From contig NZ_JAAQPI010000011.1 in the NCBI RefSeq assembly GCF_011683955.1, forward strand, positions 273,691-337,690: DNA of 64,000 nt, given 5' to 3'. Below, piece after piece: positions 1 through 10,158 of this stretch. A program made the position numbers and the translations under genes. The notes under the pieces are model-generated. The model saw nothing but the letters and a program-made list of their open reading frames with translations. It was not told the DNA's origin and made no database searches. Position 1 is the first letter of the stretch. The number at the start of each line of letters is the position of its first letter. The stretch comes from Pseudomaricurvus alkylphenolicus. Lineage in GTDB: Bacteria > Pseudomonadota > Gammaproteobacteria > Pseudomonadales > Cellvibrionaceae.

Positions 1-3000
1 GCCATCGGCGCCAACGAACCTTTGGCGGCGGGTGTCCAGGACGCTCACCGGGATCCTGGCCTCGCTATGATCACAATGGCCGCCAGTACCAGCATCAGCA
101 CTGTGGGTAGTGGTAGCGGCGATATTGATATCAAGATTCATGATGGTGCCGGTTTAACAAACTCTGGCGCAGGAGCCATCACGCTGGAGCAAATCACGGG
201 CGGTCAAATCGTTGTCCAAAACAAAGGGGCGGATGGTGATATTGCTCTTAACAATAAGCTAAACGCCACCGGGGACATTATTATTGATGCCGGTGCGGGC
301 GACTTTTTTAACAACGATGGCGGCGGCGTTTTCAATCTTACAGGCCGCTGGCTGGTGTACTCAACGGATCCGGCACTGAATACCCTGGGTGGTCTGGACC
401 CCGGTTTTAAACAGTACAATGCCACCAGCGCCTCTACGTTGGCATCAACTGGAGACGGCCTGATCTACAGTATTGCCCCTATGATCACCCCCCAGCTTAC
501 CGGCACGGTCAACAAAACCTATGACGGCAATACCAGCATCACTCTTGCGGCCGGCAATATAACCTTCACCGGGGCAATCGATGGCGATGATGTCGGCCTG
601 AATGCGCCTACGGGGTCAAGTTTTGCGGCCAAGAATGTGGGCACGACATTGGTCAACGCCACGGGATTTTCACTGTCAGGCGCCTCTTACGAAATTCCGG
701 ATGGGCCCACTATTCCCGTGTTCGGTTACCAGCTGTCGACGACAAATGCCTCGGGAAATATCGGCAGCATTTCACGCAGATCATTGACTCCAAATGCCAC
801 TGGCGTGGACAAAACCTACGACGGCGGAACAGCAGCGTCGGTAAACTTCACCGACAACCGAATTGCCGGTGACTCCCTTAGCTTTAGCCATGTTTCCGTC
901 TTTACCGATGCAAATGTTGGCAAAAACATACCGGTAAATGTCCTGTCAATCTCGCTAGGGGGTACTGATGGCGGAAACTACACGTTAACCAAGACGACCG
1001 ATACGACATCTGCGGACATTCTGGCTGCAGTGGTGAGTCCCGTCAGTTTGGTCGCCAGTGACAAAATCTATGACAGCACTACGGCCGTATCGCTTACGGC
1101 GGCATCGCTGGCGGGCGTTGTGAGTGGAGACAGTGTGTCCCTTAATCTTGACGGTAACTTCTTGACTGCCGACGCCGGAACCAACAAGAGTGTTGCCACT
1201 AACTTGTCTCTGTCGGGTGCAGATTCCAGCAACTATGTATTGTCAAATAGTTCTCCTACGTTATTTGCCGATATTACCCCTGCAACATTGAGCCTAAGCA
1301 GCGTCCTTGCCAATGATAAGGTTTATGATGGCGATGCCGATGCGACACTGACACTCGGTTCCTTGCAGGGCGTATTGGCTGGAGACGCGGTCACAGCCTC
1401 GGGGGCAGGCAGTTTTGATGACAAGAATGTCGGTACGAACAAGGCAGTGACCACGAATCTTCTCTTGTCCGGCACCGACGCGGGTAATTACCAACTGGAC
1501 GAAAGTTCTCCCTTGCTCAGCGCAGACATCACGGCGGCTTCCCTAAGCGTTGCGCTGGTCAATGCCATGGACAAGGAGTACGACGGCGATGTGGCTGCGG
1601 AAGTCGATATCGTTGGCTTTTCAGGGGTGTTGTCTGGCGACGATGTGGATGTTGTAGCAGATGCGAGCTTTTCCAGCGCCAGCGCGGGGCTCAATAAGGC
1701 GGTAAGTGCAAACCTCAGCCTTTCAGGTGCTGATGCGGGCAACTATCAGTTGAATCAAACGGTTTTCGGGGATACAGCGGATATCACGGCGCGCTCAATT
1801 TCACTGGATAGTATATCGGCTGCCGATAAGACGTATGACGGAACCACAGACGCTCAAGTGACTGCCGGTGATCTTTCGGGCATTGTGGCGGGGGACGCCG
1901 TAACCGCTGAGCTGACGGGTAACTTTGATACGAAACAGGTCGGCGTGAATAAAACCGTTTCCGCGACGGCGACACTGACGGGTGCGGACTCAGGGAATTA
2001 TCAACTCGACAATCCAGCGCAGCTTGCAACCGCTGATATTACGCCTGCGACTCTAGATGTGGCCGGCATTATCGCCAATAACAAAGTCTATGATGGCAAT
2101 ACCGATGCCGTTGCCACGGTCGATGGTTTGACCGGGGTTGTTGATGGTGATGACGTGTCAGTGGGTCTGGTCGCCAGCTTCGACAGCTCAGCGGTGGGCG
2201 TTGATAAAACAGTGTCCGCCACTTTGAGCCTGGGCGGTGCGGACAGTGGAAACTATCAACTGACGCAGACACTGTTTAATGACCTCGCAGACATTACAGC
2301 CCTTGGCATATCGCTGGAATCCATCTTGGCAAGCGACAAAGTCTACGATGGTGGCGTAGCTGCCGATGTAACCGCTGGAAACCTGCTGGGTGTGTTGGAT
2401 GGCGATGAGGTTGGCGTTGATCTGGTGGGCAGCTTTGATGCCAAACAGGTCAGTGACAATCGAACAGTCACCGCTTCGTTGAGTTTGACGGGTGCCGATT
2501 CCGGCAATTACGCGTTGCTCGAAGACTCTCTGGAAACCACCGCTGCGATCACCCCGCTGTCAATTTCTCTGGAGGCTATCGATGCCCAGAACAAGGTCTA
2601 TGACGGCGATGTTTCTGCGCAGGTAACACCTGGAAACCTGTTAGGGGTCATTGATGGGGATAATGTCACGGTAGATGCTGAAGGCTCTTTTGATAACAGC
2701 GATGTCGGACAAGACAAATCAGTCACGGCTAATTTGGCGTTGTCCGGAGCGGACAGTGGCAATTATCTTCTTGACAACCCTGTGGTCTTGGGGAACGCCG
2801 ATATTACACCGGCAACATTATCGCTGAGTGATGTGGCGGTTAGCGATAAGGTGTACGACGGCAACACAGATGCGAGCGCGACGCCTGGAGCTCTGGCGGG
2901 AATCATTGGTGACGATGTCGTCAGCGTGAACGTCGCTGCTCAATTTATCGATGCCGATGCTGGCAATAACAAGCAGGTAACGGTTGATGCTCTGTTGGAC

Positions 3001-5532
3001 GGTGCCGACGCTGCAAACTATGAGTTACAGCAAAGCCAGCTATTATCCTCTGCCAGTATTACGCCGGCGACGGTCACGCTCAGCGGTGTTGATGCACTCG
3101 ACAAAATCTACGACGGTACGACGACTGCCCAGGCCGGTGGAGGCAGCCTGGCGGGAGTGATTGGGGGGGATAATGTACTGTTTTCCATCGCAGGGGATTT
3201 TGCCGACAAAAATGTGGGCGATGGCATCGACGTTACTCTGCAGGCCACTCTGACAGGCACCGATGCCGGGAACTATCAGCTGGCACAAGATATACTGATG
3301 AGCAACGCCGACATCACTCCCGCAACGCTTGGCCTGACCGGTTTGCAACTGCAAGACAAGATCTACGATGGCACCACGGTGGCACAGGATAGTGGCGCTG
3401 CTCTGGTAGGCGTTGTTGCTGGCGACGACGTTGACGTTAACACCGAATCCGGTTTTGCCGACAAAAATGTGGGGCAGAACATCGGGGTAACCACTTCCCT
3501 GATGTTAACGGGCGCCGATCAAGGTAACTATCAGCTGGCAAATACCACGGTCGAGGGGCAGGCGAATATCAATCCGGCAACGTTGAATCTCAATAACGTT
3601 ACTGCTTCCGACAAGGTCTATGACGGTGGCGTCACAGCCACGGCAATGGGGGATGAGCTACAGGGAGTGATAGGTGCCGACGTTGTCAGCGCCGGTTTTC
3701 TCGCGAATTTTGAGGACAAGAACGTTGGTGACGACAAGGTGGTGAACGTCGAGGCCAGCCTGAAAGGTTCCGATGCGGGCAATTACGCCCTGAATGAGCA
3801 ACAGTTTGTCGTATCAGCAAGTATTACGCCGGCAGATGTCACCTTGACGGGAATTTCCACTGTAGACAAAACCTATGACGGAGGGGTTGAGGCCCAGGTT
3901 GAAGCCGATCAACTGGAGGGTGTCATCGAAGGGGACGATCTGACAGTGCAGTTTACCGCCAGTTTCGACACTCGCGATGTCGGAGAAAACAAGGCGGTAA
4001 TGGCGATAGCTTCGCTGGCAGGGACGGACGTCGGAAATTATAGTCTGACAAACCCTCATCAGGGCGGCCAGGCTACTATTACCCCGGCAACTGTCACGGT
4101 ATCCGAATTTAGCGCGACCAACAGAGTCTATGACGGCAGCACCGATATTGAGGTTCAGCTGGGAACGGTAGATGGGGTTATTGAGGGCGATGACGTTCAG
4201 TTCGGTGCGGCAGGAGCCCTGGCCGATAAGAATGTCGGTGAGGACCAGCAGGTTTCTCTGCAACTTACTTTGAATGGTGCGGACGCGGGCAACTACATAG
4301 TAACCACAGACTTGCCCACCGCAACCGCGACCGTCAGTGCGGCAGGCCTCTCACTGACCAGCGTGGACGCAGAGGATCGTGTCTTCAATGGCGGTGTCGA
4401 CGCAACGCTGATACTGGGTGATCTTACTGGTCTGGTGGAAGGAGATGACGTTCAGATCAGTGGCACGGGAACCTTCGCCAGCCCCGATATCGGCACCAAC
4501 AAGCCTGTCAGTGCACTTTTCTCCCTGAGTGGTACAGACGTGAACAATTACGTATTCACGTCACCGGATGATCCATTTGCCAGTATTACTGCGCTGGAGG
4601 CCCTTTCCTGGATCGGGGCATCTGAGGGCAACTGGTCGGATCCCGCCAATTGGCAAAATGGTGTGATACCAACGGCAACCAATGTACTCAACCTGTCGCT
4701 ACCAGCCGGGATAACGGTCAATTATGACTTGCCGGATCTCACGGTACTCGAAACGATTACCGGGGGAGGCTCACTGCGCATGAGCCAGGGTTCGCTGACG
4801 CTCGGAACATCGGTTCAGCACCAATCTCAGCTCGCTCTTCTGGACATCAGTGGAGGATCATTTTTTGGAACAGGCGAGCTCCAGGGCAATGTGGTTCTCA
4901 ATAGCGGCTCGCTTAACGGCAATAACTGGACATTAGTGGGTAATCTGGAGCATCTTGGAGGTGTACTTTCTCCAGGGGCTTCGCCAGGCAGCCTAAGTGT
5001 TGATGGCGACTACCTTATGGAGGCTGGGGCCGTACTGAGGATGGAGTTGGCAGGAACGGCGCCAGGTACAGAATACGACGTGCTGAATGTGTCTGGGCGT
5101 GTTGACCTGGATGGCACCTTGCAAATCACTCATTTGAATGAATTTAATCCGGTTGATAACAGTATCTATCCCGGGCTTATTCGATCGAACGGTTTGCTGA
5201 CAGGATCTTTCGCCAGCATCCAGCAGCCGGAAGGCATCGACTATCAACGTTTGCTGAGTCAGGCTGGTTTGGACCTGGCGTTTGGCGTGCCGGTGATTGA
5301 GGTAGTGACAGATGTCGATGTGCCTCTGATTCATGATGTGGATGCCATTCTGGTCGACGAGGGTATTCTGGTGGGCACCAGCCTGTTTAATATTCACATT
5401 ATCAACAGCCTGGATGATGATGGCGGTGGTGATGGCGGCAGCGGTGAAAACGTAGGAGGCAATAGCGGCCACTTCGGTGGGGCGACGACCACACCCGAAT
5501 CGGAAGGTGGAGACCAGCCCAATGATTGCTAA
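1..5532 (+). CDS. Two-partner secretion exoprotein with MBG/YDG repeats (5' end missing)
   Basis: The frame is open from base 1, so the gene begins before the window; the TTG at 22 is only the first in-frame candidate and no signal peptide or TPS domain follows it. The visible 1843 codons hold sixteen copies of an approximately 84-residue module with the core DK(V/I/T)YDG, ending in phrases such as SGADAGNY and ITPATL, typical of MBG domains in secreted filamentous haemagglutinin-like proteins. After the repeats comes a Gly/Ser-rich beta-helix-like part (starting near WIGASEGNW), then an acidic Gly-rich tail. The gene overlaps the FecR gene and is followed by a TpsB transporter, so it is most likely the TpsA substrate: a large surface adhesin crossing the outer membrane. 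The MBG identification rests on the motif; the adhesin role is inferred from the neighbours. Confidence 0.9.
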   Translation, partial: AIGANEPLAAGVQDAHRDPGLAMITMAASTSISTVGSGSGDIDIKIHDGAGLTNSGAGAITLEQITGGQIVVQNKGADGDIALNNKLNATGDIIIDAGAGDFFNNDGGGVFNLTGRWLVYSTDPALNTLGGLDPGFKQYNATSASTLASTGDGLIYSIAPMITPQLTGTVNKTYDGNTSITLAAGNITFTGAIDGDDVGLNAPTGSSFAAKNVGTTLVNATGFSLSGASYEIPDGPTIPVFGYQLSTTNASGNIGSISRRSLTPNATGVDKTYDGGTAASVNFTDNRIAGDSLSFSHVSVFTDANVGKNIPVNVLSISLGGTDGGNYTLTKTTDTTSADILAAVVSPVSLVASDKIYDSTTAVSLTAASLAGVVSGDSVSLNLDGNFLTADAGTNKSVATNLSLSGADSSNYVLSNSSPTLFADITPATLSLSSVLANDKVYDGDADATLTLGSLQGVLAGDAVTASGAGSFDDKNVGTNKAVTTNLLLSGTDAGNYQLDESSPLLSADITAASLSVALVNAMDKEYDGDVAAEVDIVGFSGVLSGDDVDVVADASFSSASAGLNKAVSANLSLSGADAGNYQLNQTVFGDTADITARSISLDSISAADKTYDGTTDAQVTAGDLSGIVAGDAVTAELTGNFDTKQVGVNKTVSATATLTGADSGNYQLDNPAQLATADITPATLDVAGIIANNKVYDGNTDAVATVDGLTGVVDGDDVSVGLVASFDSSAVGVDKTVSATLSLGGADSGNYQLTQTLFNDLADITALGISLESILASDKVYDGGVAADVTAGNLLGVLDGDEVGVDLVGSFDAKQVSDNRTVTASLSLTGADSGNYALLEDSLETTAAITPLSISLEAIDAQNKVYDGDVSAQVTPGNLLGVIDGDNVTVDAEGSFDNSDVGQDKSVTANLALSGADSGNYLLDNPVVLGNADITPATLSLSDVAVSDKVYDGNTDASATPGALAGIIGDDVVSVNVAAQFIDADAGNNKQVTVDALLDGADAANYELQQSQLLSSASITPATVTLSGVDALDKIYDGTTTAQAGGGSLAGVIGGDNVLFSIAGDFADKNVGDGIDVTLQATLTGTDAGNYQLAQDILMSNADITPATLGLTGLQLQDKIYDGTTVAQDSGAALVGVVAGDDVDVNTESGFADKNVGQNIGVTTSLMLTGADQGNYQLANTTVEGQANINPATLNLNNVTASDKVYDGGVTATAMGDELQGVIGADVVSAGFLANFEDKNVGDDKVVNVEASLKGSDAGNYALNEQQFVVSASITPADVTLTGISTVDKTYDGGVEAQVEADQLEGVIEGDDLTVQFTASFDTRDVGENKAVMAIASLAGTDVGNYSLTNPHQGGQATITPATVTVSEFSATNRVYDGSTDIEVQLGTVDGVIEGDDVQFGAAGALADKNVGEDQQVSLQLTLNGADAGNYIVTTDLPTATATVSAAGLSLTSVDAEDRVFNGGVDATLILGDLTGLVEGDDVQISGTGTFASPDIGTNKPVSALFSLSGTDVNNYVFTSPDDPFASITALEALSWIGASEGNWSDPANWQNGVIPTATNVLNLSLPAGITVNYDLPDLTVLETITGGGSLRMSQGSLTLGTSVQHQSQLALLDISGGSFFGTGELQGNVVLNSGSLNGNNWTLVGNLEHLGGVLSPGASPGSLSVDGDYLMEAGAVLRMELAGTAPGTEYDVLNVSGRVDLDGTLQITHLNEFNPVDNSIYPGLIRSNGLLTGSFASIQQPEGIDYQRLLSQAGLDLAFGVPVIEVVTDVDVPLIHDVDAILVDEGILVGTSLFNIHIINSLDDDGGGDGGSGENVGGNSGHFGGATTTPESEGGDQPNDC
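484..4590 (+). repeat. Sixteen tandem MBG-domain coding repeats
   Basis: Sixteen consecutive units of about 250 bp each encode one MBG module. The signature DKxYDG appears as NKTYDG, DKIYDS, DKVYDG and DKEYDG, and finally as the drifted DRVFNG. Units differ enough in DNA sequence that this is an old protein-level array and not a recent DNA expansion. Confidence 0.85.
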
Positions 5533-6244
5533 AACAAAATGCATAATTGGTCTGGTGTGCCTGTTGGTTATTGCTCCAGTCCTGGCTCAAACGAGTGTCG
5601 TCGGTAACGTAACACACCTCGATGGCGTGTTGTCTGCTTTACGCACCGATGGGAGGAGCAAACTGCTCGGCGTAAAATCGGAGGTCATCGAAGGGGATGT
5701 GCTGGAGACGGCGGCCCGGTCATTCGCACGAATCAAGTTCATTGACGACGGCGAAGTGGTGCTTCGCCCCAATAGCCGGTTTCAGGTCAGCGAGTACAAG
5801 TTTAAAAATGGAGAAGGCTCGTCTCTGATGCGGTTACTCAAGGGGGGGTTGAGAGCCGTCACGGGATATATCGGCGAAACCAAAAAAGAAAACTATAAAG
5901 TGGAAACCCCCGTTGCGGTGATCGGTATTCGCGGCACCAATTACGGCGCGCTGTTCTGCAGCGGCGATTGCGGCGACCTGTCGAATGCCTCGGGGCAACA
6001 ATTGGCTAACGGGCTCTACGTGGATGTCGCACAGGGTGCTGTGATTCTTTCCAACGGTGCTGGCCAGATATTAGTCACCGCCGGGCAGTTTGGCTATGTG
6101 CGGGATATTAATACCCCGCCAGTGCTGTTGCCGCCAGAGCAGGGTGTGCAAGTCACAATGCCTACCCGTATCAGCAAAAATAATATGAACGGCAATGGAC
6201 TTGGAGATGCCAACGATGAACAGTGCACCATTCCCACTTCGTAA
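5522..6244 (+). CDS. FecR-domain exported protein
   Basis: 240 residues. The ATG at 5522 is chosen because it is followed directly by a signal peptide (MIAKTKCIIGLVCLLVIAP, cleavage near VLAQ) and preceded by GGTGGAG; it overlaps the exoprotein stop by 11 bases, suggesting translational coupling. The mature part has the FecR beta fold: an early IEGDVLETAARSFARIKF stretch, then VVLRPNSRFQV, and later VETPVAVIGIRGTNYG, the typical FecR ending. This stand-alone periplasmic FecR type, with no cytoplasmic anti-sigma part, is common beside adhesin/TpsB genes. Its role there is not well defined; it may act in the periplasm on the exoprotein. A 29-base overlap follows with the TpsB gene. Confidence 0.85.
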   Translation: MIAKTKCIIGLVCLLVIAPVLAQTSVVGNVTHLDGVLSALRTDGRSKLLGVKSEVIEGDVLETAARSFARIKFIDDGEVVLRPNSRFQVSEYKFKNGEGSSLMRLLKGGLRAVTGYIGETKKENYKVETPVAVIGIRGTNYGALFCSGDCGDLSNASGQQLANGLYVDVAQGAVILSNGAGQILVTAGQFGYVRDINTPPVLLPPEQGVQVTMPTRISKNNMNGNGLGDANDEQCTIPTS

Positions 6245-7859
6245 GCCAGTAGCCCTGGCGGTGAGCATGGTTGCTGCGGCTCTGTTGGGGGCGTCAACCA
6301 TCAGTGCACAGCAGGTTTCACCTCGAGTGACTATCGAGTCCTATGAGGTAGTGGGTAATAATCTGTTGCCGAGGACGCAGGTTCAAAATCTTTTGGCACC
6401 TTTCAGTGGTGCTGATCGTGGCTTTGGTGATATTCAAAGGGCGCAGGATGCTCTACGACTGGCCTACCGTGAGGCCGGCTATACAACGGTGCAGGTACTG
6501 GTGCCCGAGCAGGAAATTTCCGCAGGGATTGTCCAGCTCCAGGTGTTTGAAGGCACCGTGCAAAAAGTTGTGATTGAAGGTAACGAATACCACGATCAGG
6601 CAAATATTCTGGGGGCGTTACCCAATCTTGAGCAAGGCAAGGTACCTAATGCTCGCAAACTCTCAGAAAACCTTGAGCTGGCCAATCAAAATCCCTCCCG
6701 CAATCTTGAGGTGGTCTTCAGCCTGACCGACAACGCCAATATCCAGGCGAAGATTGACGTAAAAGACAAAGCTCCGGGGCGCTTTGTGGTGACCGCCGAC
6801 AATACCGGTAGTGACGATACCGGAGAATGGCGCACGGGTATTGGTTACCGGCACGACAACCTGTTTAATCGCGATCACAGTCTGGCTCTGCATTTTACCA
6901 CCAGCCCCGAACATACGGATCGTGTCAAACAGTATTCCATCAGTTATCGTCTGCCCCTGTACGGATTGGGGGACAGTATCGATATCCTTCTGGCAAAAAG
7001 TGAAATCGACGCAGGAACATCACAGACAGTCTTCGGCCCGTTGAATTTCAGCGGAGAAGGTAACGTCTATGCGATGTATTACAACCATTACTTCGCCCGG
7101 CGAGGTGAATACTCATCACAATTAACGGCGGGAATCGATTGGCGAGCTTACGATAACGAATGTGACCTGGATAATGTGAGCTGTGGAGCGGCTTCAGCAG
7201 ATGTTACCGTGCATCCACTTTCTCTGCGCTACCAGGGGCAATGGCGCAGCAGCAACCAGACCCTGAGATTTGACGTCGGTTATCTTCACAACATTGCGGG
7301 TGGAGACAATGGCGATGACGAAGACTTTATTCTGGTGCGACCGAATGATACTGATCCCTCGGACGGCGCTCAGGCCGACTATGACGTGATTCGCATCAGC
7401 GGTGACTGGCAGCGGCAGCTGTTTGGCCAGTGGCAATTACATCTGGGGGCCAAACTTCAATATACCGATGAGCCGCTGGTTGCCGGTGAACAGTTTGGCC
7501 TGGCCGGGGTCTGGGCTGTGCGTGGTTTTGAAGAACGTGAGGAGTCCAGAGACCGGGGTTACGTCACCACGGCAGAACTGTTCTCTCCCGATCTGAGTGG
7601 CGTTTTGGGAGAACGAGTCTTCGAAGACGGTGGTATTCGTGCCCTGCTCTTTCTGGACCATGCGCGCGGTGAGCGGGTACTGATGTCCGGTGAGAGTGAT
7701 CGCGCCAGAGTTTCTCTGGGCAGCGCCGGCCTCGGGCTGCGCATGGAGCTCGACAACATGCTCAGCATCAGGCTGGATGTCGCTCAGGTGCTTGATGAGG
7801 CGGGCGAACAGGAAGCCGGAGACGTAAATGCCCACTTCGGTTTTCACCTGAGTTGGTAG
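6216..7859 (+). CDS. TpsB/ShlB-FhaC family outer-membrane transporter
   Basis: 547 residues. The ATG at 6216 has GGAG nine bases upstream and opens a signal peptide ending near STISAQQ. The product then shows a POTRA region (VTIESYEVVGNNLLP; YTTVQVLVPEQEI; GIVQLQVFEGTVQKV) followed by a 16-strand-type beta barrel with the family's VRGFEER motif (the L6-loop VRG(F/Y) signature) and a final strand ending GFHLSW. In two-partner secretion these proteins recognise the TPS domain of the partner and export it through the outer membrane. The MBG exoprotein two genes upstream is the obvious client. Length is normal for the family. Confidence 0.92.
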   Translation: MNSAPFPLRKPVALAVSMVAAALLGASTISAQQVSPRVTIESYEVVGNNLLPRTQVQNLLAPFSGADRGFGDIQRAQDALRLAYREAGYTTVQVLVPEQEISAGIVQLQVFEGTVQKVVIEGNEYHDQANILGALPNLEQGKVPNARKLSENLELANQNPSRNLEVVFSLTDNANIQAKIDVKDKAPGRFVVTADNTGSDDTGEWRTGIGYRHDNLFNRDHSLALHFTTSPEHTDRVKQYSISYRLPLYGLGDSIDILLAKSEIDAGTSQTVFGPLNFSGEGNVYAMYYNHYFARRGEYSSQLTAGIDWRAYDNECDLDNVSCGAASADVTVHPLSLRYQGQWRSSNQTLRFDVGYLHNIAGGDNGDDEDFILVRPNDTDPSDGAQADYDVIRISGDWQRQLFGQWQLHLGAKLQYTDEPLVAGEQFGLAGVWAVRGFEEREESRDRGYVTTAELFSPDLSGVLGERVFEDGGIRALLFLDHARGERVLMSGESDRARVSLGSAGLGLRMELDNMLSIRLDVAQVLDEAGEQEAGDVNAHFGFHLSW

Positions 7860-7901
7860 TGTGTAAGGGACACCATTCTGGCTTCCAATAATTCAAATCG
7901 C

Positions 7902-10127
7902 GTGTGGCGCAATCGCAGTTACCTCTTGCGTGTTTTCCTGAACGTACTGCTTGTCGGTGTGTTTGTTGGCTGGGGACTGGGGTATTACTACGTCGACCTG
8001 CTGCAAAAACTCGAAGCCTACACTTACGATCTTCGCCTCAATATGACCATGCCAGGCGGTGTGGACAAGCGCGTGGTCATCCTGGATATCGATGAAAAAA
8101 GCCTGCGCGATGAGGGGCACTGGCCCTGGCCCCGCGATCGTATCGCCAAGATGATCGAGCTGCTGTTCGACAAACACGAGATCGATGTACTTGGATTTGA
8201 CATGGTGTTTGCGGAAGCCGATCGCAGTTCTGGTTTGCAGCAATTGCAGGCGCTCGCCAACAACCAGCTTTATCACGTTCCCCAGTTTCGCCGCCAGGTG
8301 CAAATGCTGCAACCCCTGCTGGACTATAACCGCCGCTTTGCCATGAGTCTGCGAGATAAGCGCGTGGTACTCGGTTACTATTTTGATCACGATCCGGAGC
8401 GAACGGCGCCTGGCGTGGGTGCGTTACCCCAACCGATCCTCACCAGGGAAGAGATTGAGGGTTTTAAATTGGGTGCTGCGGATGCGACGGGCTACACCGG
8501 TAACCTGGCAAATCTGCAAGAGCACGCCATGGGCGCCGGTTATTACAATGCTTCACCGTTAGTGGACAAAGACGGTGTGTTCAGGCGCTTCTCTCTGGTG
8601 CAGATGTACCAGGGGCAACTCTATGAGGGCCTGTCTCTGGCGATGGCGCGCCTGGCATTTCGGGAGCCTGGCATAAGACTGATTTACGATGGCGATCCCA
8701 GTGATCCTCTAGCCTTGGAGGCGGTGGAATTCGCAGGGCGCACCATACCGGTGGATGCAGAAGTCGGTGCCTTGGTGCCTTACCGGGGAAAACAAGGCAG
8801 CTTCCCCTATCTTTCCGCCACAGATCTGTTGAATGATCGGGTGCCCGAAGGGCTGCTGCAAGACGCTATCGTGCTGGTTGGTGCCACCGCACCGGGGTTG
8901 ATGGATTTGCGCAATACACCGGTGCAGGACATCTATCCCGGTGTGGAAGTTCACGCGAACCTGATTGCGGGCATGCTCGATGGCAATGTCAAGCAACAGC
9001 CTCCATACAGCGAAGGGCTAGAATTTATCGCGCTGGTATTGGTGGGGCTGGTGTTGATGATCGTGCTTCCCCGCTGCAATCCGTTGCAGGCGCTGATGTT
9101 GTTTGTGGGTATGCTGGTTGTCATCATCCTGATCAATCTGTATGCCTGGCAGCGCAACCTGGTATTGCCGCTGGCCTCACTGCTGATACTGGCCACCATC
9201 CTGTTTGTATTAAATATGTCCTACGGCTTTTTTGTTGAGTCACGGGGCAAGCGTTTGATCACTCGGGTATTTGGGCAGTATGTGCCGCCGGAGCTGGTCG
9301 CGGAGATGGCGGTGAATCCCGCGGCGTTCAGCCTTGAGGGGGAAAATCGCGAGTTGACAGTGCTGTTCTCCGATGTGAGGGATTTTACCAGTATTTCCGA
9401 AGGACTTGACCCGAAAGAACTCACGCAGTTGATGAATGAGTACCTGACGCCCATGACACACATTATTCACCGGCACCGGGGAACCATCGATAAGTACATT
9501 GGCGACGCCGTTATGGCATTTTGGGGCGCGCCGGTTCCGGAAAAAGAACATCCCCGACTGGCACTGTTGGCGGCATTGGATATGTTGACCAGTGTAGAGG
9601 AGCTGCGCAAAGAGTTTGCAGCACGGGGTTGGCCGCAGATTACGATAGGTATTGGTCTGAATACCGGTAATATGACGGTGGGCAACATGGGCTCGGAGTT
9701 TCGAAAGTCCTATACCGTTATGGGCGACGCCGTGAATTTGGGCTCCCGCCTTGAGGGCTTGACCAAAAACTATGGTGCCTACCTTATCGTCAGTGACAGT
9801 ACCCGCCAAGCGGTGGAGGATATCGCCTATCGGGAATTGGATCTGGTTCGTGTCAAAGGCAAGCGTGAACCCGTGGCGATCTATGAGCCTCTGGGGCTGG
9901 AGAATGAGCTCAGCGATGAGCAGCGCGATTGTCTGTCCTGCTATCATCAAGCGCTGTCCGATTATCGGCAACAGCGGTGGCAGCAGGCGCAGCAGGGCTT
10001 CGAGCACCTGCTCGAAAAAGACGGGGACAGCAAGCTGTATCGCCTTTATCTGGAACGCTGCCAGCAGTTCATCGAGCGACCACCGCCCCGGGATTGGGAC
10101 GGTGTATTTACCTTTACTACCAAATAA
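7902..10127 (+). CDS. CHASE2-domain class III adenylate/guanylate cyclase
   Basis: 741 residues from GTG 7902. Order: one N-terminal membrane helix, a periplasmic CHASE2 sensor (about residues 30-350, including VVILDIDEKSL, WPWPRD and PGVEVHANLIAGML), three membrane helices (about 365-445), then a class III cyclase domain (about 470-660) with LFSDVRDFTSIS carrying the metal aspartates, KYIGDAVMAFWGAP and MGDAVNLGSRLEGL. The tail after 690 is helical, TPR-like. It converts ATP (or GTP) to a cyclic nucleotide in response to a periplasmic signal. It lies 42 bases after the TpsB gene, an arrangement seen in other two-partner clusters. Start is uncertain: GTG 7902 lacks a ribosome site, whereas an in-frame CTG at 7878 sits seven bases after AAGGGA and would add MASNNSNR. 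Confidence 0.92.
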   Translation: MWRNRSYLLRVFLNVLLVGVFVGWGLGYYYVDLLQKLEAYTYDLRLNMTMPGGVDKRVVILDIDEKSLRDEGHWPWPRDRIAKMIELLFDKHEIDVLGFDMVFAEADRSSGLQQLQALANNQLYHVPQFRRQVQMLQPLLDYNRRFAMSLRDKRVVLGYYFDHDPERTAPGVGALPQPILTREEIEGFKLGAADATGYTGNLANLQEHAMGAGYYNASPLVDKDGVFRRFSLVQMYQGQLYEGLSLAMARLAFREPGIRLIYDGDPSDPLALEAVEFAGRTIPVDAEVGALVPYRGKQGSFPYLSATDLLNDRVPEGLLQDAIVLVGATAPGLMDLRNTPVQDIYPGVEVHANLIAGMLDGNVKQQPPYSEGLEFIALVLVGLVLMIVLPRCNPLQALMLFVGMLVVIILINLYAWQRNLVLPLASLLILATILFVLNMSYGFFVESRGKRLITRVFGQYVPPELVAEMAVNPAAFSLEGENRELTVLFSDVRDFTSISEGLDPKELTQLMNEYLTPMTHIIHRHRGTIDKYIGDAVMAFWGAPVPEKEHPRLALLAALDMLTSVEELRKEFAARGWPQITIGIGLNTGNMTVGNMGSEFRKSYTVMGDAVNLGSRLEGLTKNYGAYLIVSDSTRQAVEDIAYRELDLVRVKGKREPVAIYEPLGLENELSDEQRDCLSCYHQALSDYRQQRWQQAQQGFEHLLEKDGDSKLYRLYLERCQQFIERPPPRDWDGVFTFTTK

Positions 10128-10137
10128 GGGTTTACTA

Positions 10138-10158
10138 CTGAACGGTGGCCGCGTTCAG
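10138..10158. repeat. Inverted repeat at convergent gene ends
   Basis: CTGAACG, a seven-base loop, then CGTTCAG form a perfect 7-bp stem between the convergent cyclase and RND genes, just touching the last codons of the latter. It could slow polymerase in both directions, but no T-run follows on either strand, so it is not a standard intrinsic terminator. Confidence 0.35.

Noticed and set aside
3814..4263. Minus-strand ORF of 149 codons
   Set aside because: Opposite the MBG repeats; similar shadow frames recur with the repeat period.
9240..10007. Minus-strand ORF of 255 codons
   Set aside because: Opposite the cyclase catalytic domain, whose motifs are intact; composition is that of a shadow frame.
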